Source of the DNA: Loxodes magnus
Taxonomy: Eukaryota; Ciliophora; Karyorelictea; Loxodida; Loxodidae
Direction: 5' to 3'
DNA: 64,000 nucleotides
Assembly (NCBI GenBank): GCA_946699065.1
Contig: CAMPDV010000098.1
Span: forward strand, 124,001-188,000
Below, piece after piece: positions 54,404 to 64,000 of the stretch; position 1 is the first letter of the stretch, and each line of letters begins with the position of its first letter. A model generated the notes under the pieces. It did no database searches. It was not told the DNA's origin and saw only the letters and a list, made by a program, of their open reading frames with translations. A program made the translations under genes and the position numbers.

Positions 54404-57400
54404 ATGCCTTCGAGGACTAGGATGATTATTTTATCCATTATCGGTTATCTGCTCTTTTTGAGTTGTGAGTCACAGGATGCAGTTTACTTCATAACAACTC
54501 CTTAAATTTCTTAAAATCTGGGACTAAATTATGAGGATGGAACCATTGATTTTCCTTATACTTCAATCTAAGATGTACTGAATCTTTTGGACGTGGATAT
54601 TTAGAATTATATATTTATTTCTCCATATTTGCATACCATGGAATGTCTTTACTGTGCAACTTGCATAGATAATTGCGAAATTTTAAGATCTGGAGAATAA
54701 TGATCTGGCTCTAAATAAATTTAAATAGAAAGTTTTAATTGTAGTTAATATTCGTATATTTATACAATGTGCGAAAATTAAGATTGAATAGGCGCCATTT
54801 TTTTTGAAGATCCTTTAATTAAAATAAATTTAAATAAAGACACATTTATACTAAAAAATATTATAATTACTGGCGTTCACCAGTAATTTCAATTTTCCTG
54901 CTAGACCTCTGATTGTAGAGAATACAATAATTCTTATCTTTTATCATCATAGGAATCTTATGTTTCATTCTAAAATGTAATAATTTTTAATCTCCCTTGA
55001 AAATCATTTACTTATTTAAGAGCAAATTTTAGTTATTTAGAATTTAATGAAGTTTATATACATCATATGGAAACTTCGAAAAGAGGAAGTATAATAAGAG
55101 CATATGATTCAGATGTTATCTTAAATAATACTTAATTTGAATATAATAAAGAAAATATAATTTATAGTTATAATAGCTAATTAAATGTTAGTTATTCAAT
55201 CTTTTATGGTAATACCATTGACTAATTTTGCTTTTTCTACATCAATACTAAATTATGACTGAAAACATCATACTTTTAATACAATACATAAAATTCGGAA
55301 ACTGCTTTGATTTCGTAAAATTCATCATCGTTTTTGATAGAAGTTACCTTTGAATAAAATGATTAATTGATATATTCGTACTAAAACTCAAGTTTATAAA
55401 TTGAAAAATGCTTTTTTGTTGGAAACTACGCTAAAATTGATTCTTTAATCAAAATATTAAATTCAACATGTGAATATATAAAAGATTCTAGATTTTATAA
55501 GCAAGGTTCTATTATCGGAGGTAGCTTTTATATTGAAAACTCCACTGTAAAAAGTATTTTAAACTGTTCATTCGAAAATAACGTAGCTCAATTTAAAGGA
55601 GGAGTTATAATGCTGGTAAATTCAACAATTTATAATGTTTAAAACTGTACATTTATTGATAATTATGTTACTCAAATAAAAAATTATTTAAGTTAAGGAG
55701 GAGCTTTTTACATAGAGAATTCTAAAATTTAAGAAGTTTCAAATAATATATTTTTTAATAACTTTGCAGAAGAAGGAGGATCCCTATATCTTTTAAAATC
55801 AAATGTGAGTATCTTTATTAAAAATAGTTTTATATAGAATTAAGCTAAGTTTGGAGCTGTTTTTTCATTTAGTGAAAGCTAAATAAAAATTATTTAAAAT
55901 AATATTTTTGAATAAAACGAAGCTTAATAGAATGGTGGAACAATATACATAGATAATTCTTATATAAGGTTAATTACTAACTGTACTTTTCTAAAAAACT
56001 ATGCTTAAGATGGAAGTGTTATTTACGGAATAAAAGTAGAAGTTTTTGAAATTTCGAACAGTTCTTTCATTTAAAATGAAGCTGAAAAATCATTAGGAGC
56101 AATATCATTATTAAATTCGCATATAGCTACAATAGCAAATATTAGTGCTTAATAAAACAAAGCTTCTTACTCAGGAGGATTTTTAAGTGCCTGAGAATCT
56201 TAAATTGATTTTATATAAAATAATAATTTTATAAAAAATTGGGCATTTATTGGAGGAGTCTTATAATTTTAAGACTGTTAAATTAAAGATATAGTAAATA
56301 ATAAATTTGAATTGAATAGCGCTACTAATTATGGAGGATGCATTTATTTTTAAAACTCATCTCTAGATTAATTAGTCAATAATTCATTTTTGAATAATAA
56401 AGCCTCTTAAGGAGGAGTTATTTAAGCTTCTTTAACAAATATTTCTTTTATTTATAATTGTTCTTTTATCTAAAACATGGCTTTAGATTAGAATAGTGGA
56501 ATATTTCGTGCTAACAATTCATTAATTAAGTAAATAACAAATTTATATGCATATCAAAATAAAGCAAATAGAGGTGGAAATTTTTTATATGCTTATGAAT
56601 CAAAATTGGAAGTACTAAATTATAGCATATTTAGAGAACATGTGGCAGTTTTTGGAGGTTCGTTATCACTTTACTTTAGTTAAGTAAGAACAATAGAAAA
56701 TAATATTTTTGAATACAATGAAGTTGAAGAATAAGGAGGAAGTATTTATTTTTTTAACTCAAGTGCTTAGCTAATTTAAAATAATACTTTCATTAAAAAT
56801 AAATCCTAAAAAAATGGAGGAGCACTCAGTATTATTGGCTCTAATATCACTACAATATAAAATTGCTTATTCTCAGGCAATAAAGCAGATGGCTATTTTG
56901 GAGGAGCAATTTTTCTTTAATAATCTTAAATATAATAGATATAGTTCATAAATGCAGTAGAAAATGAGGCAGTTAAAGATAGTGGAGGATTTATGTATTC
57001 TTCTATGTCTCTTATAAGTAATCTGAAAAACTCTATATTTACTAATAATAAAGCTACCTAAAGTGGAGGAGATTTATATATATAAATACTTAAAAACGAA
57101 ATTATAAATATCTATAACTGCTCTTTTGCAAATAGCTCAGCAGCATAAGGAAGTGCAGCCTATCTTGATAATATAAAGATAACTTTATCTAGTATATAAA
57201 TAAAGAATAATAAAGCCTTTGAAAAAGGAATCTTTTATTTGAATTAAATTGATGCATATTTTTCAGATATTTTAATTTAAGAAAACTGAGCTTAAAGAGG
57301 AACTTTTATATATTGCTTATCATCATAAATTAAATTAAAAGACATAATATCTCATAATAATATTGCAGAAAGAGAAGGAGGATTAATATATTCAGAGCAA

Positions 57401-60400
57401 AGTAACTTAGTTATTTAGAGTTTAGCAGCTTAAAAAATGAGAGCCATATATGGAGGTTGCTTTTACTTAAGTCAATCAAATCTAACTCTCTAAGATAGTA
57501 CTTTTGTAGAAAACATAGCTTAAGAGTACGGAGGATTTGCATATGGTATACAAAGTAATATTGAAGTTGAAAATGGTAGTATAAGAAATAATAATGCTAA
57601 GAATGGAGTTGCTTTTTACTTGTCTTAATGTTATTTAAAGTTGATAGAAAGCTTAGTAATTTAAAACTAGGCACAAAAAGGATCGATTATGTATCTGACT
57701 GAAAGTAATATAAGGTTATATTTAATAAGGTTTGAAGAAAATACTGGGAATGGAGGAAGTTGCTTAGAGACATAGTTATCAGATAATATAATAATAAAAG
57801 AAAGTTGATTTAGAAATAATAAAGCTATTTCTATAATATACTCACTTTCAATATAATAACTAACTATTAATAAAACTACATTCCTATAAAATAATGCAAG
57901 CTACGGATTAATAGAAACCAAAAATGTAAACCTAATCATTTAAAACTCTTTAATTTAATAAAATGTTATTGATATTGGATCTTTAATTGAAGTTTTCAAC
58001 CAAAATTTTGTTTTATAGAACAGTTCAATAATAAAGAATATGGCTTAATAAGGTCTAATGATTTCTGCTAAATATGCTAAAGCAAAGATTAGCTTATCAT
58101 ACTTTGAAGGTAATAAAGGATATAAAGGAGCTTCTATATACTCTTAGCTTTCTAATTATAGTTTATCTGAGAGTATTTTTATAGAGAACGAAGCTAATTT
58201 TTCAGGAAGTATAATTGAAGGTAATTAAGACTTTATTTAAATAAAAAAATGCTAGTTTTTCAAAAATAAAGCCTAGAGTGGAGGAGTGTTTTAATTTTAA
58301 TAATCTTAAGTATTTTTGGAATAAATTTATGGTTATTAAAATAATGCAAGCATAGGAGGAATTGTAAAAGCAGATAATTCTTATATTCAAATTATAAACT
58401 CTAACTTCACTAGGAATCAAGCAAGTTAAGGAGCTGTCTTTTACCTCTTAGCTTCAAATTTAACATTCTAATATATTATATGTAATTCAAATGTTGCTTC
58501 AGCAATAGGAGGAGTAGGCTACTTCTAATAAAGGAGCTAATTTAAAACCTTAAGCTCTAGTTTTTTTAATAATTAAGCAGTTGATGGAGCTTTTATATAC
58601 GGCTAAAGTTGCTAATTTACAATAATAAACTCAAATATCTTTAACAACACTGCTTTATCTTTAGGTATAATAAGTTTATGAACCTCATAGAGTGAAGCAG
58701 CAAGTATAATCTAAAATACTTCTATTAATACTAATTTTGGATAAAATTCTTTAATATTCATTTATAAAAGTTAGTTACAACTTAAAAACGTTTCAATTGG
58801 TTCAAACAAGGCATCTGAAATGACTTCAGGTATCATGATCTGAGATTCTACAGTTAAAATTGAATGATCAACATTTGAAAATTAGAGTGCTTATTCAGGA
58901 GTCTATATTTTAGGTGATTTAGATTCTAAAATAGAAGTATTTAATTCTAAATTCAAAGATAGTAAAGGAGAGTATGGAAGTGCAATTTAACTAGCTAATT
59001 CTTCTTTATATTTATCATCAGTGACTTTCGAAAACATGAACGCTTAATAAGGTAGCATTTTTGCTGTTTAATCTCACCTAATGATTTGAAATAGTTCCTT
59101 TAGAAGCTTAAGTTCTTAACTTTATGGATCTATAATTTATATAAAAAGCTGCTAAATGAATATGGAATGATGTACTTTAAAGGAATATGTAAATACTGCT
59201 GTTTATTCTGAAAATAGCTTTTTAAATTTAAATAATACTTCTTTTATTAATGGAGTTAGTAGTCTTACTTATGGATCTGCCATTTATTCTTATAACTCCT
59301 ATATGAATATGTAAAATTGCTATTGTTCTAATCAAATAGCAATATCAGGTTCTTGCTTTGCTATCCTAAATGATAACTAATAGAATCATAACTTGATAAG
59401 TAATAGTAAGTTTGAAAACTGTATTGCTGCAAAAGAAGGAGGAGTAGGGTATGTTGTAAATGCTAATATAAGTTTCTATTTTAACTAATTCTATAATAAT
59501 AGAATAAATGGTATTGAACCATATATTACTAAAGGAGGAGCTTTAAGACTAATATGTGAAGATTAATAATAATGCAGTTATCAAATTACTTACAATACTT
59601 TTATTAATAACACTATCAGTAGTTAAATTAGTCAAGGAGGTGCCATTTCTATTCAAGATACTATACCTATTTTTATTCCTAATACTACTAGTTAAGAAAT
59701 ATGCTCTTTGTTTAAACATAATAAGGCATATTATGGGAATCATCTAGCTGCCTTTCCATATAAACTTGATAATGTTTCTTAACATGATTCAATAACTTAA
59801 TGCTATTAAAGTGAAAAAATAGAAAGAAAACTATTAGATTAAATACCAGGAATGTAAATACCTGAAAGCTAAATTTATTTAACTGATATTTTTGGTTAAG
59901 TAGTAAAAACTGATAACTAATCACTAGTTTCTATATATTCAGATGAAGCAGAATTATCAGGTAAAACTAGAATATAGTCAGAGTAAGGAGCATTCACAAT
60001 TAGAGATATAATAGTAAAAGCTTAACCAGGAAGTCAAGTTTAACTATAATTTTAATCAGATGCTATTAAAAAAGCTGATTAAGGCTTAGATAATATTGAA
60101 TAAAGTAAATTAGTGCTATAAATTAATATTTAGTAATGTCTTACTGGTTAAATCCTTATTGACTCAATTTAATGCTAAAATTGCCTATATGGGTAATATT
60201 CATTTAATATAAGTGATAAGTCTTGCAGAGAATGTATGTAAGGAGCAAAATGCTATGGTGGAGATTTAGTTGTGCCAATATCTGGGTATTGAAGAGAAAA
60301 TTTTACTTCTGAAGTAATGCATAAATGTCCTAAATACCTAGCATGTTTGGGTACGAATTTAAATAAAAGTTATATTTCCAAATATTTTTAAATCACTGAT

Positions 60401-62431
60401 AAGATTGCAAAATAAAATTATAGAAAAGGAATACAGTGATAAGGAAGCTGTAAAGATGGTTACACAGGTCCTCTTTGTGATACATGTTAAGAAGGTTGAC
60501 AAAAAAACAATTACAATAATTGTGAAAAATGTAAAAGTACTAAGTCAATAATAATATTGTATTCAATTATAATAGTGATATTTATATGCTTTATAATCTA
60601 TTTAGTGAAATAAACTCTAAAATCAGCTTTTGAATAGGAATAGTATTATGGAGTTTATTTCAAAATTTTTACTAATTACATTTAGTTTTCCAATCTAATT
60701 TTTAACTTCAAATTTGATTGGCCGAATTATTTCGATTATTTTTTTAATATAAATGAATAATATCTTGCTGTTACCCAATCCATATTCAAGTTCGATTGCA
60801 TTTAAATAAGTTAAGACAATAAGTATTATTATGCAGTAATTGGAAATATTTTTCTTCCTTTTTTAATACTTTTAATTTCGTTTTTGACTCTTCTTTTATG
60901 AACTGTAATATCATGGAAGCGTTTTAATAAGTCATTTTTTATTACGGTGTTGAGTGTTAGTTTTTTCTAAATCTTTACTAATTTAATGATGTAGATTTTT
61001 AGTGTCTTCAGCTGTTATTCTATTTCTAATGATTCATCAGTTCTAAATGCATTTACTAGCATTGCATGTTGAAAGGGATTTCATTATAAGTTTATTTTCA
61101 TTTATGCGTTACCAGCACTTTTACTCTATGGCTTTCTAGTTCCCTTTTTAGTTACTTTATATCTATATAAGAATAGAAAAGCAATCAGAACTATCGCAAT
61201 AAAGTCTCAGTTTGGATTTTTAACAATTGGGTACAGTGAGAAATTTTACTTCTGAGAGTTTGTAAAGACATATGAAAAATTTGGAATTAGCTTTGTCTTT
61301 GTTTTACTATAAAAGAATACCATTATGTTTTAATACTGATGCTTAATTATAGTTTTAACTTCAAGTATTTACTTATAGCTTAGATTTAAGCCCTACATCA
61401 ATAGTTAGTTAAATAAACTTGAAATTAGCTATCTAGCAATTTCAAGTTTTATACTATTTATAGGCATTTATTTCAACTCAGGTGAAAGCTACTTAGTTAT
61501 AGACTACTTAGTTTTCCTTTCTTTGATACTAGTAAACTGCTACTTTTTACTAATTTGAATATAGTCGTTAATCATTTAGTTTGGGTATCAAGCTTCTTAT
61601 AAAACTTTAGACATTTACTTACGCTTTTGCCGCTTTAAAAAGCATATTTAATTAGATGAAATTATAAATAAATGAAGTAGCAAAGAGAATGAATAAAAGA
61701 AGGGGAAAGAAAGATTCTTAAAGTTAAGGACTTAAATAAGCAAAATTTTTAAATTGAAGAATTAATCTAAATAAAAGCTAAATGACACCTAGTTTTATGA
61801 CTTAGATCAATACAATAAACGCTCTAAGCTCTTATTCTCTAGGTTTGATGATTAAGAGGCTCCTCAGTTACTAAAGCAAGTAGAATGGTTACTTTTACTT
61901 GATATAAGCTTAATAGAACTTTACTAGCAAACTGTATAAAATTTGACAATGACTTAAAAGGATTATTGAACCAAGCAAGTCAATAAATTTTTCAGCAAGA
62001 TTTAAGATCCTTGAGATAACTTTTCTTTCTTTAGTAGAAATGACGAAAACCGTACTAAAATTATAAAGGTAGAAATGAAATAACCAGAAAATTAAGAATC
62101 AGACATTAATAATTAAAGGAAATAAGAAGCTATTTATTTATAAGATTTAGATGAATCATCAAATAATAATCTATCCCATCAATATGATATAAAATAAATT
62201 TAAAGTAGTCTTAGTATTTTAAAAAGGAATATTCTACAAAACTAATGTAGTTACTAAAAATAATGGAAGGGAATTTAATTTGCATTTTAGGAAACCTTTG
62301 AGGAAAGCAGAAAAAGTCAAAATCTTGAAAATGAAAAATTAGAATTTTTTTATAATGACATTACTCAGCTAGAATAAATATCTTCCTAGCAGATTATGAG
62401 AGAAGAAGAAAAAATTTAGGATGAAAGATGA
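54404..62431 (+). CDS. Giant beta-helix/Cys-rich/multi-span membrane protein, copy R, intact
   Basis: The gene is 8,028 nt, exactly 2,676 codons, open from ATG to TGA when TAA/TAG are Gln and TGA is Trp. By hand I count about 23 internal TGA and about 5 TGG. Order of parts: signal peptide (about residues 1-24); a Cys-containing N-terminal segment; beta-helix-like repeats (about 150-1,880), with recurring patterns such as NCSFENN and GGAFYIENS; a Cys-rich segment (about 1,912-2,043) including ISGYWRENF and GYTGPLCDTC; about seven membrane spans (about 2,047-2,395); and a charged cytoplasmic tail of about 280 residues. The terminal TGA (62,429-62,431) follows REEEKIQDER and aligns with the end of copy L. 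The plan fits the large families of surface or membrane proteins seen in ciliates. A role in adhesion, sensing or surface variation is a guess. It is convergent with copy L across the array only in the sense that both 5' ends point toward the array. Confidence 0.93.
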
Positions 62432-63106
62432 AAACATAAAAGAAAATAAACTAATTTTGATTTAATATTTCATAATTTTATATGTTTAGCTTTCATTATA
62501 TTTTAATTTACAAATTATCATTGTCATTGAAAAATAAAATCTAAAAAGTAACTAAAATAAATTAATCTACATTATAATAATAAAAAGAGAATTAAATTAA
62601 TAAAAGAATTCAAGCATTGGAGAAGTTAAAATTAGTGCCAGCATTAAGTTACTTATATTAGTTTAACTTTATATATTAAAAAGCTTTATAGTAAATAATT
62701 AATTTTAATTAATGTTTCTTTTAGCTGGCTTTAATAGTGATTTATCTACACTTATTTATTATTTTAATATAGATTTATAATTACTTCTTTTAAAAATTGC
62801 TTTTTATTCACTAAGAATGATATTTTATTCCATAAGAAACTCGAAATACAACTTTTATTAGTTGATAAATTTGAAAAAATTAAAATAAGCAAGGGGAAGT
62901 TTTAAGCTCAATGTAAAGTATCTTAATTTCAGTTTTGTACCTATATAAAAATTCTATTAGAAAAAAATGTATTATTAAACTATTTTTGCTTATAATTAAA
63001 TTTTATCATATTTAGCTATATTTTTCCATAGTCATTTATATTATTATAGATTTTTAATTAAAAGGTAACTTATATAATAATCCAAAAGAATACCTTAAAT
63101 AATGTA
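62432..63106. other. AT-rich intergenic DNA
   Basis: This is the presumed 3' untranslated region of the giant gene followed by AT-rich DNA. Nothing else was recognised. Confidence 0.6.
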
Positions 63107-63345
63107 ATGCTTTATTATATCTAAAGCCTTAAAGAGATTCCTAGTTGGATTAAGTTCTTGAAGACTATTCAACTGGATGATTATATTCTTTGGGGGCCTG
63201 AATTCTATGATCATGAAATATGTATTAAGTACATGGTGTTCCCAGTTTGCGAAAACTTAACAGAAGAATATCTTATATCCATTAAGAGAACTATTAAGAG
63301 TAAAAGTATGATGGAAATTTCGTTACCTAAAACTAAAATCTAATA
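63107..63345 (+). CDS. Short unrecognised coding-like fragment
   Basis: An island of more even composition gives a varied, protein-like reading. From the ATG at 63,107 it continues through SLKEIPSWIKFLKTIQLDDY and YMVFPVCENLTEEY to about 63,345, where AT-rich sequence and in-frame TAA codons resume. The tryptophans are TGG. No TGA stop occurs at the end of the coding-like part, so it is probably a gene fragment or an exon, and the end is approximate. No family was recognised. Confidence 0.35.
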
Positions 63346-63606
63346 AATAGGCATTAATTTTTAAGTATCTTAATAAACCAATGCTAAACATTTCTATTAT
63401 TTAAAATTCTAAAAATATTAATATTTTCTTATATAATAATAATTTAATTAATGTATTTCACTTTTACTTGGTTTATTACGAATTAAAAGTTTAATGTAAA
63501 ATAAAAGTATCAACTTGCTTGGGTCTTCTCTGTCATAAATCTCGATTATTTTAGATTAGTGCCTCTAATACTAAAAAAATGGTAGAAGGGTTCAAGAAAG
63601 GCTTTT

Positions 63607-63777
63607 ATGCCATCTCCTAAAAAGGGGAGAGAAAGTAAGAACCCCCATCTTTAACTCACACATCTTCTTCCTAAAAATAATCTTCTTCTCAGAACCTTCA
63701 AGAATAATAGACTCAACTACGAACTTACAGGCCAGCCTAAAAGATGGGGCAAAAGCGCCAAAAGGCTACTCCAATGA
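63607..63777 (+). CDS. Small basic ORF-A of gag-like element
   Basis: This encodes a 56-residue basic protein (starting MPSPKKGRESKNPHLQLTHL) that ends in TGA at 63,775-63,777. It aligns with the central part of the minus-strand ORF-A, including HLLPKNNLLLR against HLPKSNLLLK. An upstream ATG at 63,579 matches the start of the minus-strand copy at the DNA level but is out of frame with this ORF because of one extra base near 63,585; the start at 63,607 is therefore chosen, though 63,579 may be ancestral. The stop overlaps the ORF-B start. Confidence 0.6.
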
Positions 63778-64000
63778 CATCAACCGAAGAGGAAAGACCT
63801 AGAATGGTGCTGGAGACGCAAGAAGCAGCAGCCGTGCGAGAGTTTGCGATGCCACAGTTCCAGGAAGAACAGGCATAAATTTTAGTCGCATTATCTGACC
63901 TGAAGGAGGAAGTAAAGAGGCTACGATTAGAGAATAAAGCTCTAAAAAATCCAGTTACTGAGCTCGAGGAATGGAAAGAAAGCTTCTGGGAAGTCTACGA
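63774..64000 (+). CDS. Coiled-coil ORF-B (gag-like), partial
   Basis: The ATG at 63,774 overlaps the ORF-A stop as ATGA and lies in the -1 frame. Seventy-five codons are visible before the window ends. The product is Glu-rich (MTSTEEERPRMVLETQEAAA) and then forms a coiled coil (LVALSDLKEEVKRLRLENKA), the same position and style as ORF-B on the minus strand. Glutamine is mostly CAG/CAA here with a single TAA, unlike the giant genes. The same frame also stays open upstream to an ATG at 63,579. The zinc knuckle expected downstream is outside the window. Confidence 0.65.

Larger units (their letters stand above)
63520..64000 (+). mobile_element. 5' part of a gag-like retroelement, cut by window end
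   Basis: Composition jumps to GC-rich at about 63,520 and stays so to the end of the window. The segment encodes the same ORF-A/ORF-B pair as the minus-strand fragment at 30.0-30.9 kb. It is the least damaged 5' end of the three copies. Whether a polymerase ORF follows lies outside the window. Confidence 0.75.

Noticed and set aside
54404..62431. Tetrahymena-type gene with TGA as stop, meaning both copies are pseudogenes
   Set aside because: About 23 internal TGA codons in an otherwise perfect frame, several aligned with TGG in the paralogue, do not fit random decay.

Overview
The window is very AT-rich, with long gene-poor stretches, and reads as ciliate nuclear DNA. It is probably from the karyorelict/heterotrich side of the group, because sense reading needs all three standard stop codons. 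TAA and TAG read as Gln, and TGA reads as Trp inside genes while also serving as the likely terminator. The evidence is internal: two diverged paralogues in the window align TGA with TGG at conserved tryptophans and TAG with CAG at a glutamine, and one 8,028-nt gene is coherent from ATG to a terminal TGA only under this code. This matches the published karyorelict-type code (TGA = Trp or stop) better than Tetrahymena (TGA = stop only). Standard-code ORFs are therefore tiny and misleading here.

Layout. (1) 1-11.6 kb: AT-rich DNA with no gene I can support. (2) 11.64-12.78 kb: a GC-elevated island with coding-like reading, unrecognised. (3) 13,589-21,612 (minus): a giant membrane-protein gene, copy L, with a 1-nt frameshift near 21,001. 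(4) 22.2-31.4 kb: AT-rich spacer carrying two gag-like (ORF1) retroelement fragments, at 27,931-28,768 (plus; 19-bp flanking duplication) and about 30,024-30,930 (minus), and then a diverged inverted copy of the array core (31,376-31,660). (5) 31,891-52,364: a tandem array with an exact 2,246-bp period, nine full units plus a terminal core, so ten GC-richer cores of about 260 bp alternate with nine AT-rich spacers. (6) 54,404-62,431 (plus): copy R of the giant gene, intact, 2,675 codons. (7) 63.1 kb: a short unrecognised coding-like piece. (8) about 63.52-64.0 kb: the 5' part of another gag-like element, cut by the window end.

The two giant genes face the array as arms of an inverted duplication (about 13.6-22.2 kb and 53.8-62.4 kb) with a spacer of about 31.65 kb. 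Their 5' flanks (about 570 bp) and ectodomain-coding parts are almost the same, but similarity falls sharply just before the transmembrane region. The pair therefore shares one ectodomain and has two different membrane/cytoplasmic parts. The predicted products have a signal peptide, a long right-handed beta-helix-like repeat ectodomain, a Cys-rich segment, about seven membrane spans and a charged cytoplasmic tail.

The gag-like fragments share an unusual layout: a small basic ORF ends in TGA overlapping the ATG of a coiled-coil/zinc-knuckle ORF (ATGA) in two copies. None has a visible reverse transcriptase in the window. All alignments and counts were done by eye; no identities or statistics were computed.
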